This document shows positions 1 through 8,465 of a stretch of 64,000 bases of DNA, one piece after another. Each line of letters begins with the position of its first letter. Position 1 is the first letter of the stretch. The DNA is from Aequorivita vitellina (GTDB lineage Bacteria; Bacteroidota; Bacteroidia; Flavobacteriales; Flavobacteriaceae). Location: positions 62,001-126,000 of the forward strand of contig NZ_JAIRBA010000002.1 in NCBI RefSeq assembly GCF_022008365.1, in the 5' to 3' direction. The position numbers and the translations under genes were made by a program. The notes under the pieces are model-generated. The model was not told where the DNA came from and did not search any database. It saw only the letters and a list, made by a program, of their open reading frames with translations.

Positions 1-75
1 GGCAAGCGCCAATCCAATCCACAAAGGCAGGTATTTTTTTTGTTTGCTAAATGTAGTTGACGTTTTATTTTCCAT
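1..75 (-). CDS. N-terminus of a probable S41 (carboxy-terminal processing) peptidase, cut by the window edge
   Basis: Only the first 25 codons are present; the gene runs off the left edge. The peptide begins MENKTSTTFSKQKKYLPLWI and then turns hydrophobic, which looks like a short cytoplasmic tail followed by a signal anchor. Its ATG shares one base with the TAA of the dCMP deaminase upstream (TAATG), so the two are translationally coupled. In Flavobacteriaceae the gene after this deaminase is usually an S41 peptidase with such an N-terminus. That identity rests on context and this short stretch only. Confidence 0.5.
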   Translation of the reverse strand, partial: MENKTSTTFSKQKKYLPLWIGLALA

Positions 76-509
76 TATGCTGATTCCAAATCTGAAATGT
101 GCTGAATGCTCACGCCTGCTTTTTCTAAAAAGGCGATGCCAGCGTTGTCTTTGTATTGGTTAAGATAGACCATTCGTTTTATACCTGCTTGGTGTATTAA
201 TTTGCTACATTCCTTACAGGGCGACATTGTAATATAAAGTGTTGCGCCTTGACAGGCTTGGGTGCTTGAGGCTACTTTTAATATGGCATTTGCTTCGGCG
301 TGAAGTACGTACCACTTTGTGTAACCTTCATCGTCTTCGCAAATGTTTTCAAAACCTGTGGGGGTGCCGTTGTAACCATCGCTTATTATCATTTTATCTT
401 TTACAATAAGCGCGCCAACCTGTCTTCTTTTGCAATAGGAAAGTTTGCTCCACTCTAACGCCATTCTAAGATACGCAATATCGTATTTGCGCTGTTTACT
501 GTCTTTCAT
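75..509 (-). CDS. dCMP deaminase family protein (cytidine/deoxycytidylate deaminase, ComEB-like)
   Basis: Zinc-dependent deaminase predicted to convert dCMP to dUMP for thymidylate synthesis. The 144-aa protein has the two zinc signatures: HAEANA (His and catalytic Glu) in the middle and PCKEC (two Cys ligands) about 28 residues later. The start at 509 (MKDSKQRKYD) was chosen because family members begin there; the open frame extends 12 codons further up to 545 without family-like sequence. The stop overlaps the start of the downstream peptidase gene by one base, suggesting an operon. The family call is strong; the exact substrate (dCMP rather than another cytidine compound) is inferred from the family. 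Confidence 0.9.
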   Translation of the reverse strand: MKDSKQRKYDIAYLRMALEWSKLSYCKRRQVGALIVKDKMIISDGYNGTPTGFENICEDDEGYTKWYVLHAEANAILKVASSTQACQGATLYITMSPCKECSKLIHQAGIKRMVYLNQYKDNAGIAFLEKAGVSIQHISDLESA

Positions 510-760
510 TGGTATAAAATATTCTAGAAATAGGAAAATGCCCAAATTAATTATTTCAGTTGGATTGCAAATAGTTAGGGAGCATTTCTTTCTTTTAAAT
601 AGACAACGAAATTACTTTGAAGTTACACCACTGCCAAAAAAAATGATGTTAACTTCTTGCTAAAGAAAAACGGTGCGTGTTGAATTAAGTGTTTTAACTG
701 TTTTAATATTTCGAAAAAGGATCGCTTATGCTACTACTGTTGAAGTATTCTACATAGTTG

Positions 761-1339
761 TTAAAAAATCCAGTTGTTCATAAGCATGGGAATTACCATT
801 CCTATTACCAACGAAGAAACCACTAGCACCCAATCTCTTTTATTGAAACGGAATATAGTTTGAAAGATAAAAGCGATAATTAAAATGATAATTACAACAA
901 TAATTTGAGCAGCTTCAATACCGAGGGCAAATTCAAGCAATGGTAAAAAATCTCTGCCACTGTCTAAGGCTGTAAAAAATGAAGCGAAGCCCAAACCATG
1001 TATTATTCCAAAGAAAATAGTAGCAATATAAAGAATGCCCATTTTTTCAACCTTTTTCTCTTTTCCCGCAGTAAAGAGATTAAAGAGTGCGGTAGTTAAA
1101 ATGGTTACGGGTATTAAAAACTCAATGAGTTTCCCCGAGACACTAACCACATTGTACGCAGCCAAAAGCAACGAAAGTGTGTGGCCAATGGTAAACATAG
1201 TTACCAAGATCAATAACTTTTTCCACGAAGAAAAATTATAAGCGGCGCATAAAACAATTAAAAATAAAATGTGATCGTATGCCTTCCAGTCCAAAACATG
1301 GTGGAGGCCAAGATTAAAGTAGAGCCAGAAATCAGTCAT
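761..1339 (-). CDS. HupE/UreJ family membrane protein
   Basis: A 192-aa integral inner-membrane protein with about six hydrophobic segments. It begins MTDFWLYFNLGLHHVLDWKA, and the HHVLDWKAYDH stretch with its histidines is typical of the HupE/UreJ_2 family; a second His-containing helix (GIIHGLGFASF) follows near residue 115. HupE and UreJ proteins have been linked to nickel or other metal handling, but no urease or hydrogenase genes are nearby, so the substrate cannot be stated. In flavobacteria this family is often found beside the dCMP deaminase gene, as here. It is transcribed in the same direction as that gene but 250 bases upstream, so it probably has its own transcript. Confidence 0.8.
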   Translation of the reverse strand: MTDFWLYFNLGLHHVLDWKAYDHILFLIVLCAAYNFSSWKKLLILVTMFTIGHTLSLLLAAYNVVSVSGKLIEFLIPVTILTTALFNLFTAGKEKKVEKMGILYIATIFFGIIHGLGFASFFTALDSGRDFLPLLEFALGIEAAQIIVVIIILIIAFIFQTIFRFNKRDWVLVVSSLVIGMVIPMLMNNWIF

Positions 1340-1754
1340 TAAGGGGATTGGTTTTCAAAATTGTTCAAATATACAGTTTTGTAAGGAAGATATCAATGAA
1401 TTCACTCAAGATTGAGGTTTTTGCAAAGGTTGTTATGTTTTCATTTCTCCGGAATGGAGCGCGGAAGTTTCTAAAAAAATAATTGTTTCTATTAATGGTT
1501 GTAAAACGCAATAAATCAGTTTCTTGCGGGTTGCACTTCAAAAATAATTTCAACTAAGTGGCACTGTGTTTTTCATTTTTATTTTACGGTGTTTTTGACA
1601 TTACGCTACTCCTTTAACACCTAAGCTGTCAACATCATAAAAATTAGGTTCAAATTAGTTGAAAACGCGAATATTGGCTCAAGTTTTTAGCCTTCTAAAA
1701 CGCTTGGTACGGGTAGGGTTGTTTGATATATTTGCGGAAAATCCTTAAAACAAA
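1340..1754. other. Intergenic region upstream of the GLUG-repeat protein
   Basis: A 415-base AT-rich gap. It contains the 1704-1734 promoter described separately. A 62-codon minus-strand frame (1365-1553) lacks a signal peptide, recognizable motif or family-like sequence and is regarded as chance. No RNA gene or repeat was recognised. Confidence 0.5.
1704..1734 (+). promoter_or_regulatory. Flavobacterial-type promoter of the GLUG-repeat protein gene
   Basis: TTG at 1704-1706, exactly 20 bases, then TATATTTG at 1727-1734, matching the Bacteroidota -33/-7 consensus (TTG, TAnnTTTG). Transcription would start near 1740, giving a leader of about 15 bases before the ATG at 1755. Confidence 0.65.
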
Positions 1755-3134
1755 ATGATGAAAAAATTACAAATCTATTTAGTATTGCTTTTGGTTTCCA
1801 TTACGGTTGCCCAAGCACAAACCTACCCCACAACAAATTGGAGCGATCTTGCCGATGTAAGTTGGTACGATGCCGCTCAAGATGAATTCACCCTCTCCAC
1901 TGCCGAAACATTGGCTGGTTTGGCTCAATTAGTAGCCGATGGAAATTCATTTGAAGGTAAAACCATTTTAATAGGAGCAGACATAGACCTTGACGGTAAC
2001 CTATGGCGCCCAATTGGAGTAGATGTGAATATTCCTTTTTCGGGTACTGTTGACGGAAACGATTACACAATTAGCAATTTATGGGTGAATATGCCTACCG
2101 AAGAAATGGCTGGACTTTTTGGCCATACTGAGAGTGCTTCTTTCGCCAATATTCACGTTGATACAGCAAATATTATAGGCGATGACAATACAGGAACTCT
2201 GGTAGCCAATCTTTTTGATAATGGTTCAGTTGTAAACTGCAGCGCTATTAATGTTAACGTTACTGGCGAGTATTCTACTGGCGGATTAGTTGGTGGATTT
2301 TTAACAAACTCTTCCATTTCTAAAAGTCACGCAATAGGTGACGTAGTAGGTTACGGTCAAGTTGGTGGTCTTGCTGGCACAGGGTGGGACAGTATTACAG
2401 TTACTGAATGTTATTCTGAAGGTACGGTTACTGCAGATTTTTTAACAGGAGGGTTGATTGGCTCTTTTCCTTTTGCTTTTACCGACGAGAGTGTTGTAGA
2501 TAACAGCTATTCCAGATCTTCAGTAGTTGCGCTTGCAGAACGTGCAGGTGGTTTAATTGGTGGCGGAGACAATGCGTTGCTTATTAAAAATTCGTATGCG
2601 ACAGGAACAGTAAGCTCTCCCGATATTGCAGGTGCCGTTATTGGTTTATGGGGAATGATTAATGCTGAGAATTTGTATTTCGATACTGAAACTTCTGGAA
2701 TGACTGAAGGCGTGGGCGTTATTCAAGGACCTCCAGTTACGCCAGACATTACAGGAAAAACCACGACAGAAATGAAAACTAGCGAATTAGTAGATTTATT
2801 AAACGCAGGTTCAACAGCTGCACCGTGGTCTTTGGACGCTAGTAGAAATGATGGGTACCCAGTTTTAAATGCTGTGCTAAGTGTGCAGGACAACAATCTA
2901 GATGCTGCTTCAGTAAAAGTTTATCCTACTATTTTTGAAAACACTTTCTCCGTTTCGTCAACTTTGGGGTTACAATCTTATAGCATTTATAGCTATACTG
3001 GGGCGTTGATTTCTAAAGGAATTTTAGACAATACTGTCTCAACAGTAAATGCAGCTAACCTTTCGGCTGGTGTTTATATTTTGAAAATAAGTACTGCGGA
3101 AGGAACAATTACAAAAAAGATTATTAAGAAATAA
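1755..3134 (+). CDS. Secreted GLUG-repeat protein with T9SS type A sorting domain
   Basis: A 459-aa exported protein of unknown role. Residues 1-22 form a signal peptide ending AQAQ. The middle part holds repeated glycine-rich GLUG-type units (GLVGG, GLAGT, GLIGS, GLIGG) each preceded by short Ser/Tyr-rich strands (SYSRSS, SYATGT), which would stack into a beta-helix like that of bacterial adhesins and IgA-peptidase passenger domains. The last roughly 75 residues, starting around VKVYPTIFEN and ending ITKKIIKK, are a type A T9SS C-terminal domain that is cleaved on export to the surface. Two consecutive ATGs begin the frame; the first is given. It is a single-gene unit with its own promoter. 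Surface adhesion is a guess from the repeat type. Confidence 0.85.
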   Translation: MMKKLQIYLVLLLVSITVAQAQTYPTTNWSDLADVSWYDAAQDEFTLSTAETLAGLAQLVADGNSFEGKTILIGADIDLDGNLWRPIGVDVNIPFSGTVDGNDYTISNLWVNMPTEEMAGLFGHTESASFANIHVDTANIIGDDNTGTLVANLFDNGSVVNCSAINVNVTGEYSTGGLVGGFLTNSSISKSHAIGDVVGYGQVGGLAGTGWDSITVTECYSEGTVTADFLTGGLIGSFPFAFTDESVVDNSYSRSSVVALAERAGGLIGGGDNALLIKNSYATGTVSSPDIAGAVIGLWGMINAENLYFDTETSGMTEGVGVIQGPPVTPDITGKTTTEMKTSELVDLLNAGSTAAPWSLDASRNDGYPVLNAVLSVQDNNLDAASVKVYPTIFENTFSVSSTLGLQSYSIYSYTGALISKGILDNTVSTVNAANLSAGVYILKISTAEGTITKKIIKK

Positions 3135-3180
3135 TTTTTCTGAAAATCGACTGTTTAAAATCGACTTTTTCAAGTTTAAA

Positions 3181-3212
3181 AAATCCTCAGAAATTTTCTG
3201 GGGATTTTTTTT
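3181..3212 (+). terminator. Rho-independent terminator after the GLUG-repeat gene
   Basis: Stem AAATCCTCAGAAA pairs with TTTTCTGGGGATTT (one G-U pair), followed by a run of T. Confidence 0.8.
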
Positions 3213-3257
3213 GGTGAAGATTATGTATCTTTAATTCAGTTTCTAAAGGATTTAATT

Positions 3258-3968
3258 ATGAAGAAATTTACGATATTATTAGTTACAATTCTATTTGGGC
3301 TTCAAGGCTTTGGCCAAGATCCCGATCCAGAACTTTTTAAAACGTGGCAACTTTATAGTATTATACCAGATTTTGGCCATCCGGCAATTATTTCAGAAAT
3401 AGATCCGCCCATTAATCCATATTTAAGAGTAAATTACGATCTTTCGTTCGAAGGCTTTGGAGCTTGTAATTCTTTTTCGGGAAACTTCATTCTTATGGGC
3501 AATTCTGAGTATTTGAGACCGATTAATTACACTCAAACCACGGAAACTTGTGAACACCAGATATGGAACGACTTTGAATTTTATTACTTTGATTTTTTTT
3601 CATCTGAAGATGATTACTGGTATCATATTTTTATCGACTCATCAGATGGCTTACAGCATATGCATTATACAAATAATCCTTTTGGTTTAGTGCTAAACTT
3701 TATAGCGGGAGAGCCCTTATCTACTGTTGAAAATAATGCTGAAAAATTTCAAATCTATCCAAATCCAGCTTCGGACCAACTTTTCATAAAATCGAGTAAA
3801 GACAATATTGCGTCAGCAGTAATTTATTCTATCGCGGGCAAGCGAATTTTGGAAAATGGGCCAATTAGTGGTGCTTTGGATATTTCTTCCTTGGAAAAAG
3901 GAATGTATTTTCTTGAAGTAACAACTTCCGAAGGAAAAAGAAGTATTGAGAAATTCGTAAAAATATAA
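3258..3968 (+). CDS. Secreted META/heat-shock-like domain protein with T9SS type A sorting domain
   Basis: A 236-aa exported protein. It has a signal peptide of about 19 residues (ending GFGQ), then a region whose GACNSFSGNF stretch and later C-E-H-Q segment resemble the META domain, in which a conserved 'GCN.f.G.y' strand and a 'T...C' strand occur. After about residue 155 (VENNAEKFQIYPNPASDQLF) comes a type A T9SS sorting domain ending in SIEKFVKI. It follows the GLUG protein after a terminator and is a separate unit. The META assignment is tentative; export and surface sorting are well supported. Function is unknown. Confidence 0.8.
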   Translation: MKKFTILLVTILFGLQGFGQDPDPELFKTWQLYSIIPDFGHPAIISEIDPPINPYLRVNYDLSFEGFGACNSFSGNFILMGNSEYLRPINYTQTTETCEHQIWNDFEFYYFDFFSSEDDYWYHIFIDSSDGLQHMHYTNNPFGLVLNFIAGEPLSTVENNAEKFQIYPNPASDQLFIKSSKDNIASAVIYSIAGKRILENGPISGALDISSLEKGMYFLEVTTSEGKRSIEKFVKI

Positions 3969-4064
3969 AGACTCAACGTTGTAATTAAAACTATTTTAAA
4001 AAAATTGAAGCCGTAATAAATGCAATAGCGAGACCTCCATTTTGTTACATTGTTGTCAACAAAA

Positions 4065-4095
4065 AAGCCTCAACATTACTGTTAAGGCTTTTTTT
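4065..4095 (-). terminator. Terminator of the tRNA-Leu gene
   Basis: Stem AAGCCTCAACA / TGTTAAGGCTT (one G-U) flanked by A-runs and T-runs on both sides. Read on the minus strand it lies just after the tRNA-Leu 3' end; on the plus strand it could also stop transcripts from the gene ending at 3968. Confidence 0.75.
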
Positions 4096-4098
4096 AAG

Positions 4099-4180
4099 TA
4101 CTCGAGGTGGGAATCGAACCCACACTCCCGAAAGAACTGGATTTTGAATCCAGCGCGTCTACCAATTCCGCCACTCGAGC
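4099..4180 (-). tRNA. tRNA-Leu (anticodon CAA)
   Basis: On the minus strand the 82-base sequence folds as a class II tRNA. The acceptor arm is GCTCGAG pairing with CTCGAGT (G1-U72), the D-arm contains GGCGGAATTGGTAGACGC, the anticodon stem CTGGA/TCCAG closes the loop TTCAAAA with anticodon CAA, a short variable arm follows, and the T-loop is GTTCGATTC. The discriminator is A and CCA is not encoded. It would read UUG codons. A TATTTTTG element (minus strand, 4198-4191) just upstream fits its promoter. It is divergent from prs. Confidence 0.95.
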
Positions 4181-4267
4181 AAACGGGAGGCAAAAATAAA
4201 CAAATATTTGGAAATTACTTTATTTATTATCCGGCTATTTTTTTAAATATCGGTAACTATTAATTTT

Positions 4268-4275
4268 TACCTTTG
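4268..4275 (+). promoter_or_regulatory. -7 element of the prs promoter
   Basis: TACCTTTG matches TAnnTTTG and lies 28 bases before the prs ATG. No clear TTG is seen at the -33 spacing. Confidence 0.5.
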
Positions 4276-4303
4276 TAGCCTATTCAAACAAAACCATAAA
4301 AAA

Positions 4304-5242
4304 ATGCCATCTCTCGCACCAGACCCCAAGATTTTTGCCTGTAAACAAAGTGAAGCCCTAGCTCAAGATATTGCTGACGCCTTCGGAATTTCCATGGGTA
4401 AAGTAATTACTTCGCATTACAGCGATGGCGAATTTCAACCTTCTTTTGAAGAATCAGTTCGTGGAAGTCGCGTTTTTCTAATTGGTTCCACTTTTCCAAA
4501 TAGTGATCATTTAATGGAATTGCTTTTAATGATTGATGCTGCAAAACGTGCTTCTGCCCGTCATATTACTGCGGTATTACCGTATTTTGGTTGGGCTCGC
4601 CAAGACAGAAAGGATAAGCCGCGTGTTCCTATTGCAGCAAAATTAGTTGCAAAAATGCTAGAAACGGCAGGCGCAACACGTATAATTACAATGGATTTGC
4701 ACGCAGATCAAATTCAAGGTTTTTTTGAAAAACCCGTGGATCACCTTTTTGCCTCTACTATTTTCTTGCCGTATTTAAGAAGTTTAAACTTAGACAATCT
4801 TACAATTGCTTCGCCAGACATGGGAGGTTCAAAACGCGCATACGCCTATTCAAAATTTTTAAACAGCGATGTTGTAATTTGTTACAAACAGCGTGAAAAG
4901 GCCAACGTTATTTCGCATATGGAACTCATTGGCGACGTAAAAGGAAAGAATGTTGTTTTGGTAGACGATATGGTTGATACCGCCGGAACCCTTACCACAG
5001 CTGCAGATTTAATGATTGAGCGCGGTGCTTTAAGTGTACGTGCCGTTTGTACGCATCCGCTACTTTCTGGAAACGCATATGAGCGCATCGAAAAGTCGCA
5101 AATGTTGGAGCTTATTGTTTCAGACTCCATCCCAACAAAGCCAAGTAAAAAAATTAGGGTAATAAGTTGCGCTAATCTTTTTGCCGATGTTATGTTGAGC
5201 GTAAACTCCAATAAATCCATCAGCAGTAAGTTTTTGATGTAG
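4304..5242 (+). CDS. prs: Ribose-phosphate pyrophosphokinase (PRPP synthetase)
   Basis: Cytoplasmic enzyme making PRPP from ribose 5-phosphate and ATP, the precursor for nucleotides, NAD, His and Trp. The 312-aa length is normal for class I enzymes. The PRPP-binding loop VVLVDDMVDTAGTL lies near residues 214-228, and FGWARQDRKDKPR near residue 97 is the ATP-binding flexible-loop region. The ATG at 4304 gives the expected N-terminus (MPSLAPDPKIFAC). In many flavobacteria prs is followed directly by rplY and pth; here rplY lies 8.1 kb downstream, after an accessory block. Confidence 0.97.
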   Translation: MPSLAPDPKIFACKQSEALAQDIADAFGISMGKVITSHYSDGEFQPSFEESVRGSRVFLIGSTFPNSDHLMELLLMIDAAKRASARHITAVLPYFGWARQDRKDKPRVPIAAKLVAKMLETAGATRIITMDLHADQIQGFFEKPVDHLFASTIFLPYLRSLNLDNLTIASPDMGGSKRAYAYSKFLNSDVVICYKQREKANVISHMELIGDVKGKNVVLVDDMVDTAGTLTTAADLMIERGALSVRAVCTHPLLSGNAYERIEKSQMLELIVSDSIPTKPSKKIRVISCANLFADVMLSVNSNKSISSKFLM

Positions 5243-5318
5243 TATAAAGGGTAGCATGCTGTATTGCTACTTTTGTTTTAAATTGTGAAAACATTTAGTT
5301 AGGAATCTATCCCATGAG

Positions 5319-5366
5319 AATGAGGTGTTATAGTTTAATATTTTAAACTCTAACACCTCATTTTTT
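5319..5366 (+). terminator. Strong terminator after prs
   Basis: A stem of about 19 pairs (AATGAGGTGTTATAGTTTA with TAAACTCTAACACCTCATT, one mismatch) followed by TTTTTT. It separates prs from the accessory block. Confidence 0.9.
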
Positions 5367-5498
5367 GTGCTAATAATTTAGTTATTACTGAGTTATGTTA
5401 CTGTGTTATTTAATAGAAAAAACGCTGTTTCGTATCATAAGAACTTCATTTTAAGGTAATTATGTGTACTTTTATAAGATTATTCATCTTCTTGTTTT

Positions 5499-8465
5499 AT
5501 GAAACTAATAAACGTCATAGCTGTTTTCTTTTTAATTTCTTTTTTTTGCCGGGCACAACAATGCAATATAAAAAAGGAGTTTGAAAAAATTTCGGAGTTA
5601 AATCTCTCCGGAAACTTTAGCGAGGCAATTTTGATTGCTGAACCGCTCATTAAATGCGCAAACATTGGTGTTGAAGATAAAATAGTACTCTGTGTTCTGC
5701 AACACAAATTGCATAGAAATAGTTTAAAATTTAAGGAATCCTTAGACTATTTGATAGAAGCCTCTCTACTTTATAAACAAATAGGTTTGGAACCGCCCAT
5801 CTCTTTCAACCTCTTACTTGCTGAAAGCTTTGCTATTAATGGCGAAATAGAAAACTACCGAAAATTACTTCCAAAGATTGAAGCGGAAATGCTTCAAGTT
5901 AAGGTTGACGATAATTTTAAACTTGGGCATTTCGAATATGTAAAAAGCTTTAATATGGATAGAGACCGTTATTCATCACAACACATGGATCATATCTATA
6001 AAGCGCTATCCTATTTTGAAGCCGATGAAAAGGTGCCTGTTTACCACCGTTCTCTTATTTTAAGAAGTCTTGGTCATTTTTACAGAACCCAAGGCGATTT
6101 TGATAAATCGTTAGATTTTTATAATCGAGAACTTGCTGTTTGGAGTAAGGTGTATAATACCAACCATTTTAATATTGCTACAAGCCACTATAGTATTGGC
6201 TGCGTTTATTATGAAAAGTTAGAATATCAAAATGCGTTAGACCACTACCTAAAAGCCCATAAGGTATGGAAAAATGTATATCAGCCCGAAAATCCTCGTA
6301 TGCGTGGCCTCAATGAAGCGATGGGAGATATGTATTGGGAATTAGACGATCCTAAAAAGGCTTTGGAATATTTTAACTATGCTGTGGTATATGAAGAAAT
6401 GATAAATAATGATTCCAGTGAAGGTGCACTAAACGCAGGCGACAGTCTTTTAAATAGCGGAGAGTATGCTGCGGCTATTAATTATTATGAAGAGGCTGTA
6501 AAATGGCGAGAACAAACGTATGGTAAAAACCACATTCTCACAGGTGCGTGTAAAAATTTTGTAGCGAGAGCGCTTAATTCTGCTGGTAATAAAGAAGATG
6601 CTTTAACCGCATACCAAGAAGCAATCATAATTCTGGTTAAAGATTTTGAAGACTTATCATGGTACGCTAATCCTACGGTAAATATGCGTATTCAGTCTCC
6701 TCAATATTTGTTAGAAGCGCTTATGGCGAAAGGAAGTTTGCTAAAGGATTTATATCATCAAAATAAGGAAATGCGAGACTTAATGGCGGCCTTAGAAACG
6801 CAAGAACTAGCAATTCAAGTTTTAGAAAAAATCAAAAACAATCAAATGTCTGAAAGCTCAAAATTGTTTTGGAGTAATAAAACAATCTCGCTTATTGAAA
6901 ATGCTATTGATACTGCCTTGTTGGTTCAAGAGAAAACAGGAGATAATAAGTATTTTGAAAAAGCCCTCAATTTTAGTGAACGCAGTAAAGCACTTTTGTT
7001 ATTGGCCACTCTTAACAGCCGTGAAATATCTTCATTCGTCAATTTTCCAGAAAAATTAGTTGAAACTGAAAATCAATTGAAACAAGAAATAACTCAGTAT
7101 GCAGGCCGAATTGAGAGCGAAGAAAAACGCTGTGCTGAGGTTCGCGAAAAAATGCTGAAACTGTATACAGATAGGTTGAATACGCTGCAAGATGAATATG
7201 ATGCATTTATTATTGAAATTGAACATAACTATCCAGATTATTACCAGTTAAAATATGATTCTGAAATACCTGGTTTAACGACAATACAGGAAAAATTGCT
7301 TACAAAATCTAGAAACTTGCTTAGCTATTTTTTAGGTATAGAAAACAGTTTTGTATTTTATATAACCCCCGAAGATATTACTGTTCGCAGAATAACAAAT
7401 AAACCGGAACTAAATAACCAAGCTAAAGCATTATTAAATTTCGTTGGTTCTACCGATATTAATTCGAAAAATAATAACGAACTATATAAAAAGTATATTC
7501 AAAATGCTTTTCTATTATATCAGCAATTACTTCAACCCGAGTTTAAAAAATCTATTCCTGAACAACTTATAATTATACCCGACGGAGTACTTGCCTATAT
7601 TCCTTTTGAAACGCTTTTGACTGAAAACGTGGAAATTGAAAACCCTCAATATGCCAGGCTACCGTATTTATTAAAACAAACGGCAGTTTCATATTGTCCA
7701 TCTACTTCGGTTGCATTACATTTTTATGAAAATGAAACACATTCAATCGATTATTATGGATTCGCACCAGAATATGATATGGATATAACTAGCTCACTTC
7801 GAAAAAAGCAAAAGAAACTGAACTATAATCAGCCCGAAGTAACCTTCGCTGCGCAATTGTTTAAGGGTAAAAGTTGGACAGGTGAAAATGTTACAGAAGA
7901 TTTGTTGAAAGAACACTCAGGAAATGCAGGTATTTTACACTTAGCTATGCACGGAGAGGTAGAAGATGAACACCCGTTACTCTCTAAACTGTATTTTAAT
8001 ACTTCGGAAAATGAAGATGGTTTGCTTAACACTTATGAAGTCTATAACCTTAACATTCCTGCTCAATTGGTTATTTTAAGTGCATGCAACACCGCTTCGG
8101 GCTTATTACAGCGCGGGGAGGGTATTTTAAGTTTAGAAAGGGCTTTTCAATATGCTGGAAGCAAATCTATGGTAGCAACACTTTGGAGTGTGGATGATGC
8201 TGCAAGTTTTGAAATTACCCAAAATTTTCTAATAAACTTAAAAACAGGTCAATCTAAAGATGTGGCGCTACAACAAGCAAAACTTGCATTTATTGAAACT
8301 GCAAATCCCGAAAAAGTACATCCGTTTTATTGGAGCAGTTTTAAACTTTCAGGAAATACCGCTCCGCTTAAAAGGAATTTTGAAAAATATTATATTATCG
8401 GAGGAGCGGGATTGCTTCTATTACTGTTGGGAATTATAATTTATAGAAGAAAAAACGCTACTTAA
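5499..8465 (+). CDS. Exported TPR-CHAT protein with C-terminal membrane anchor
   Basis: A 988-aa protein with four parts. A signal peptide (residues 1-20, ending CRAQQ) is followed by TPR repeats over about residues 160-400 (for example a pair of helices around NALDHYLKAHKVWKN). A coiled-coil-rich linker precedes a CHAT domain at about residues 680-945. A single membrane helix (about 960-983) and a short basic tail YRRKNAT close the protein. CHAT is a caspase/separase-like cysteine-protease fold; the expected dyad is present as His818 in LHLAMHGE and Cys863 in LSACNT, so an active peptidase is plausible. The signal peptide plus a positive tail place TPR and CHAT outside the cytoplasm. The gene ends tail-to-tail, overlapping by four bases, with an anti-sigma-like TPR gene. 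The substrate is unknown; the neighbouring surface protein is a candidate. Confidence 0.88.
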   Translation: MKLINVIAVFFLISFFCRAQQCNIKKEFEKISELNLSGNFSEAILIAEPLIKCANIGVEDKIVLCVLQHKLHRNSLKFKESLDYLIEASLLYKQIGLEPPISFNLLLAESFAINGEIENYRKLLPKIEAEMLQVKVDDNFKLGHFEYVKSFNMDRDRYSSQHMDHIYKALSYFEADEKVPVYHRSLILRSLGHFYRTQGDFDKSLDFYNRELAVWSKVYNTNHFNIATSHYSIGCVYYEKLEYQNALDHYLKAHKVWKNVYQPENPRMRGLNEAMGDMYWELDDPKKALEYFNYAVVYEEMINNDSSEGALNAGDSLLNSGEYAAAINYYEEAVKWREQTYGKNHILTGACKNFVARALNSAGNKEDALTAYQEAIIILVKDFEDLSWYANPTVNMRIQSPQYLLEALMAKGSLLKDLYHQNKEMRDLMAALETQELAIQVLEKIKNNQMSESSKLFWSNKTISLIENAIDTALLVQEKTGDNKYFEKALNFSERSKALLLLATLNSREISSFVNFPEKLVETENQLKQEITQYAGRIESEEKRCAEVREKMLKLYTDRLNTLQDEYDAFIIEIEHNYPDYYQLKYDSEIPGLTTIQEKLLTKSRNLLSYFLGIENSFVFYITPEDITVRRITNKPELNNQAKALLNFVGSTDINSKNNNELYKKYIQNAFLLYQQLLQPEFKKSIPEQLIIIPDGVLAYIPFETLLTENVEIENPQYARLPYLLKQTAVSYCPSTSVALHFYENETHSIDYYGFAPEYDMDITSSLRKKQKKLNYNQPEVTFAAQLFKGKSWTGENVTEDLLKEHSGNAGILHLAMHGEVEDEHPLLSKLYFNTSENEDGLLNTYEVYNLNIPAQLVILSACNTASGLLQRGEGILSLERAFQYAGSKSMVATLWSVDDAASFEITQNFLINLKTGQSKDVALQQAKLAFIETANPEKVHPFYWSSFKLSGNTAPLKRNFEKYYIIGGAGLLLLLLGIIIYRRKNAT

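Noticed and set aside
445-663. 72-codon plus-strand open frame beside the dCMP deaminase start
   Set aside because: It is antisense to the deaminase N-terminus and has no family-like sequence.
1365-1553. 62-codon open frame on the minus strand in the gap before the GLUG-repeat gene
   Set aside because: No signal peptide, motif or plausible promoter; composition looks like AT-rich non-coding DNA.
4042-4263. 73-codon plus-strand open frame
   Set aside because: It runs across the tRNA-Leu gene and its terminator, so it is a chance frame.
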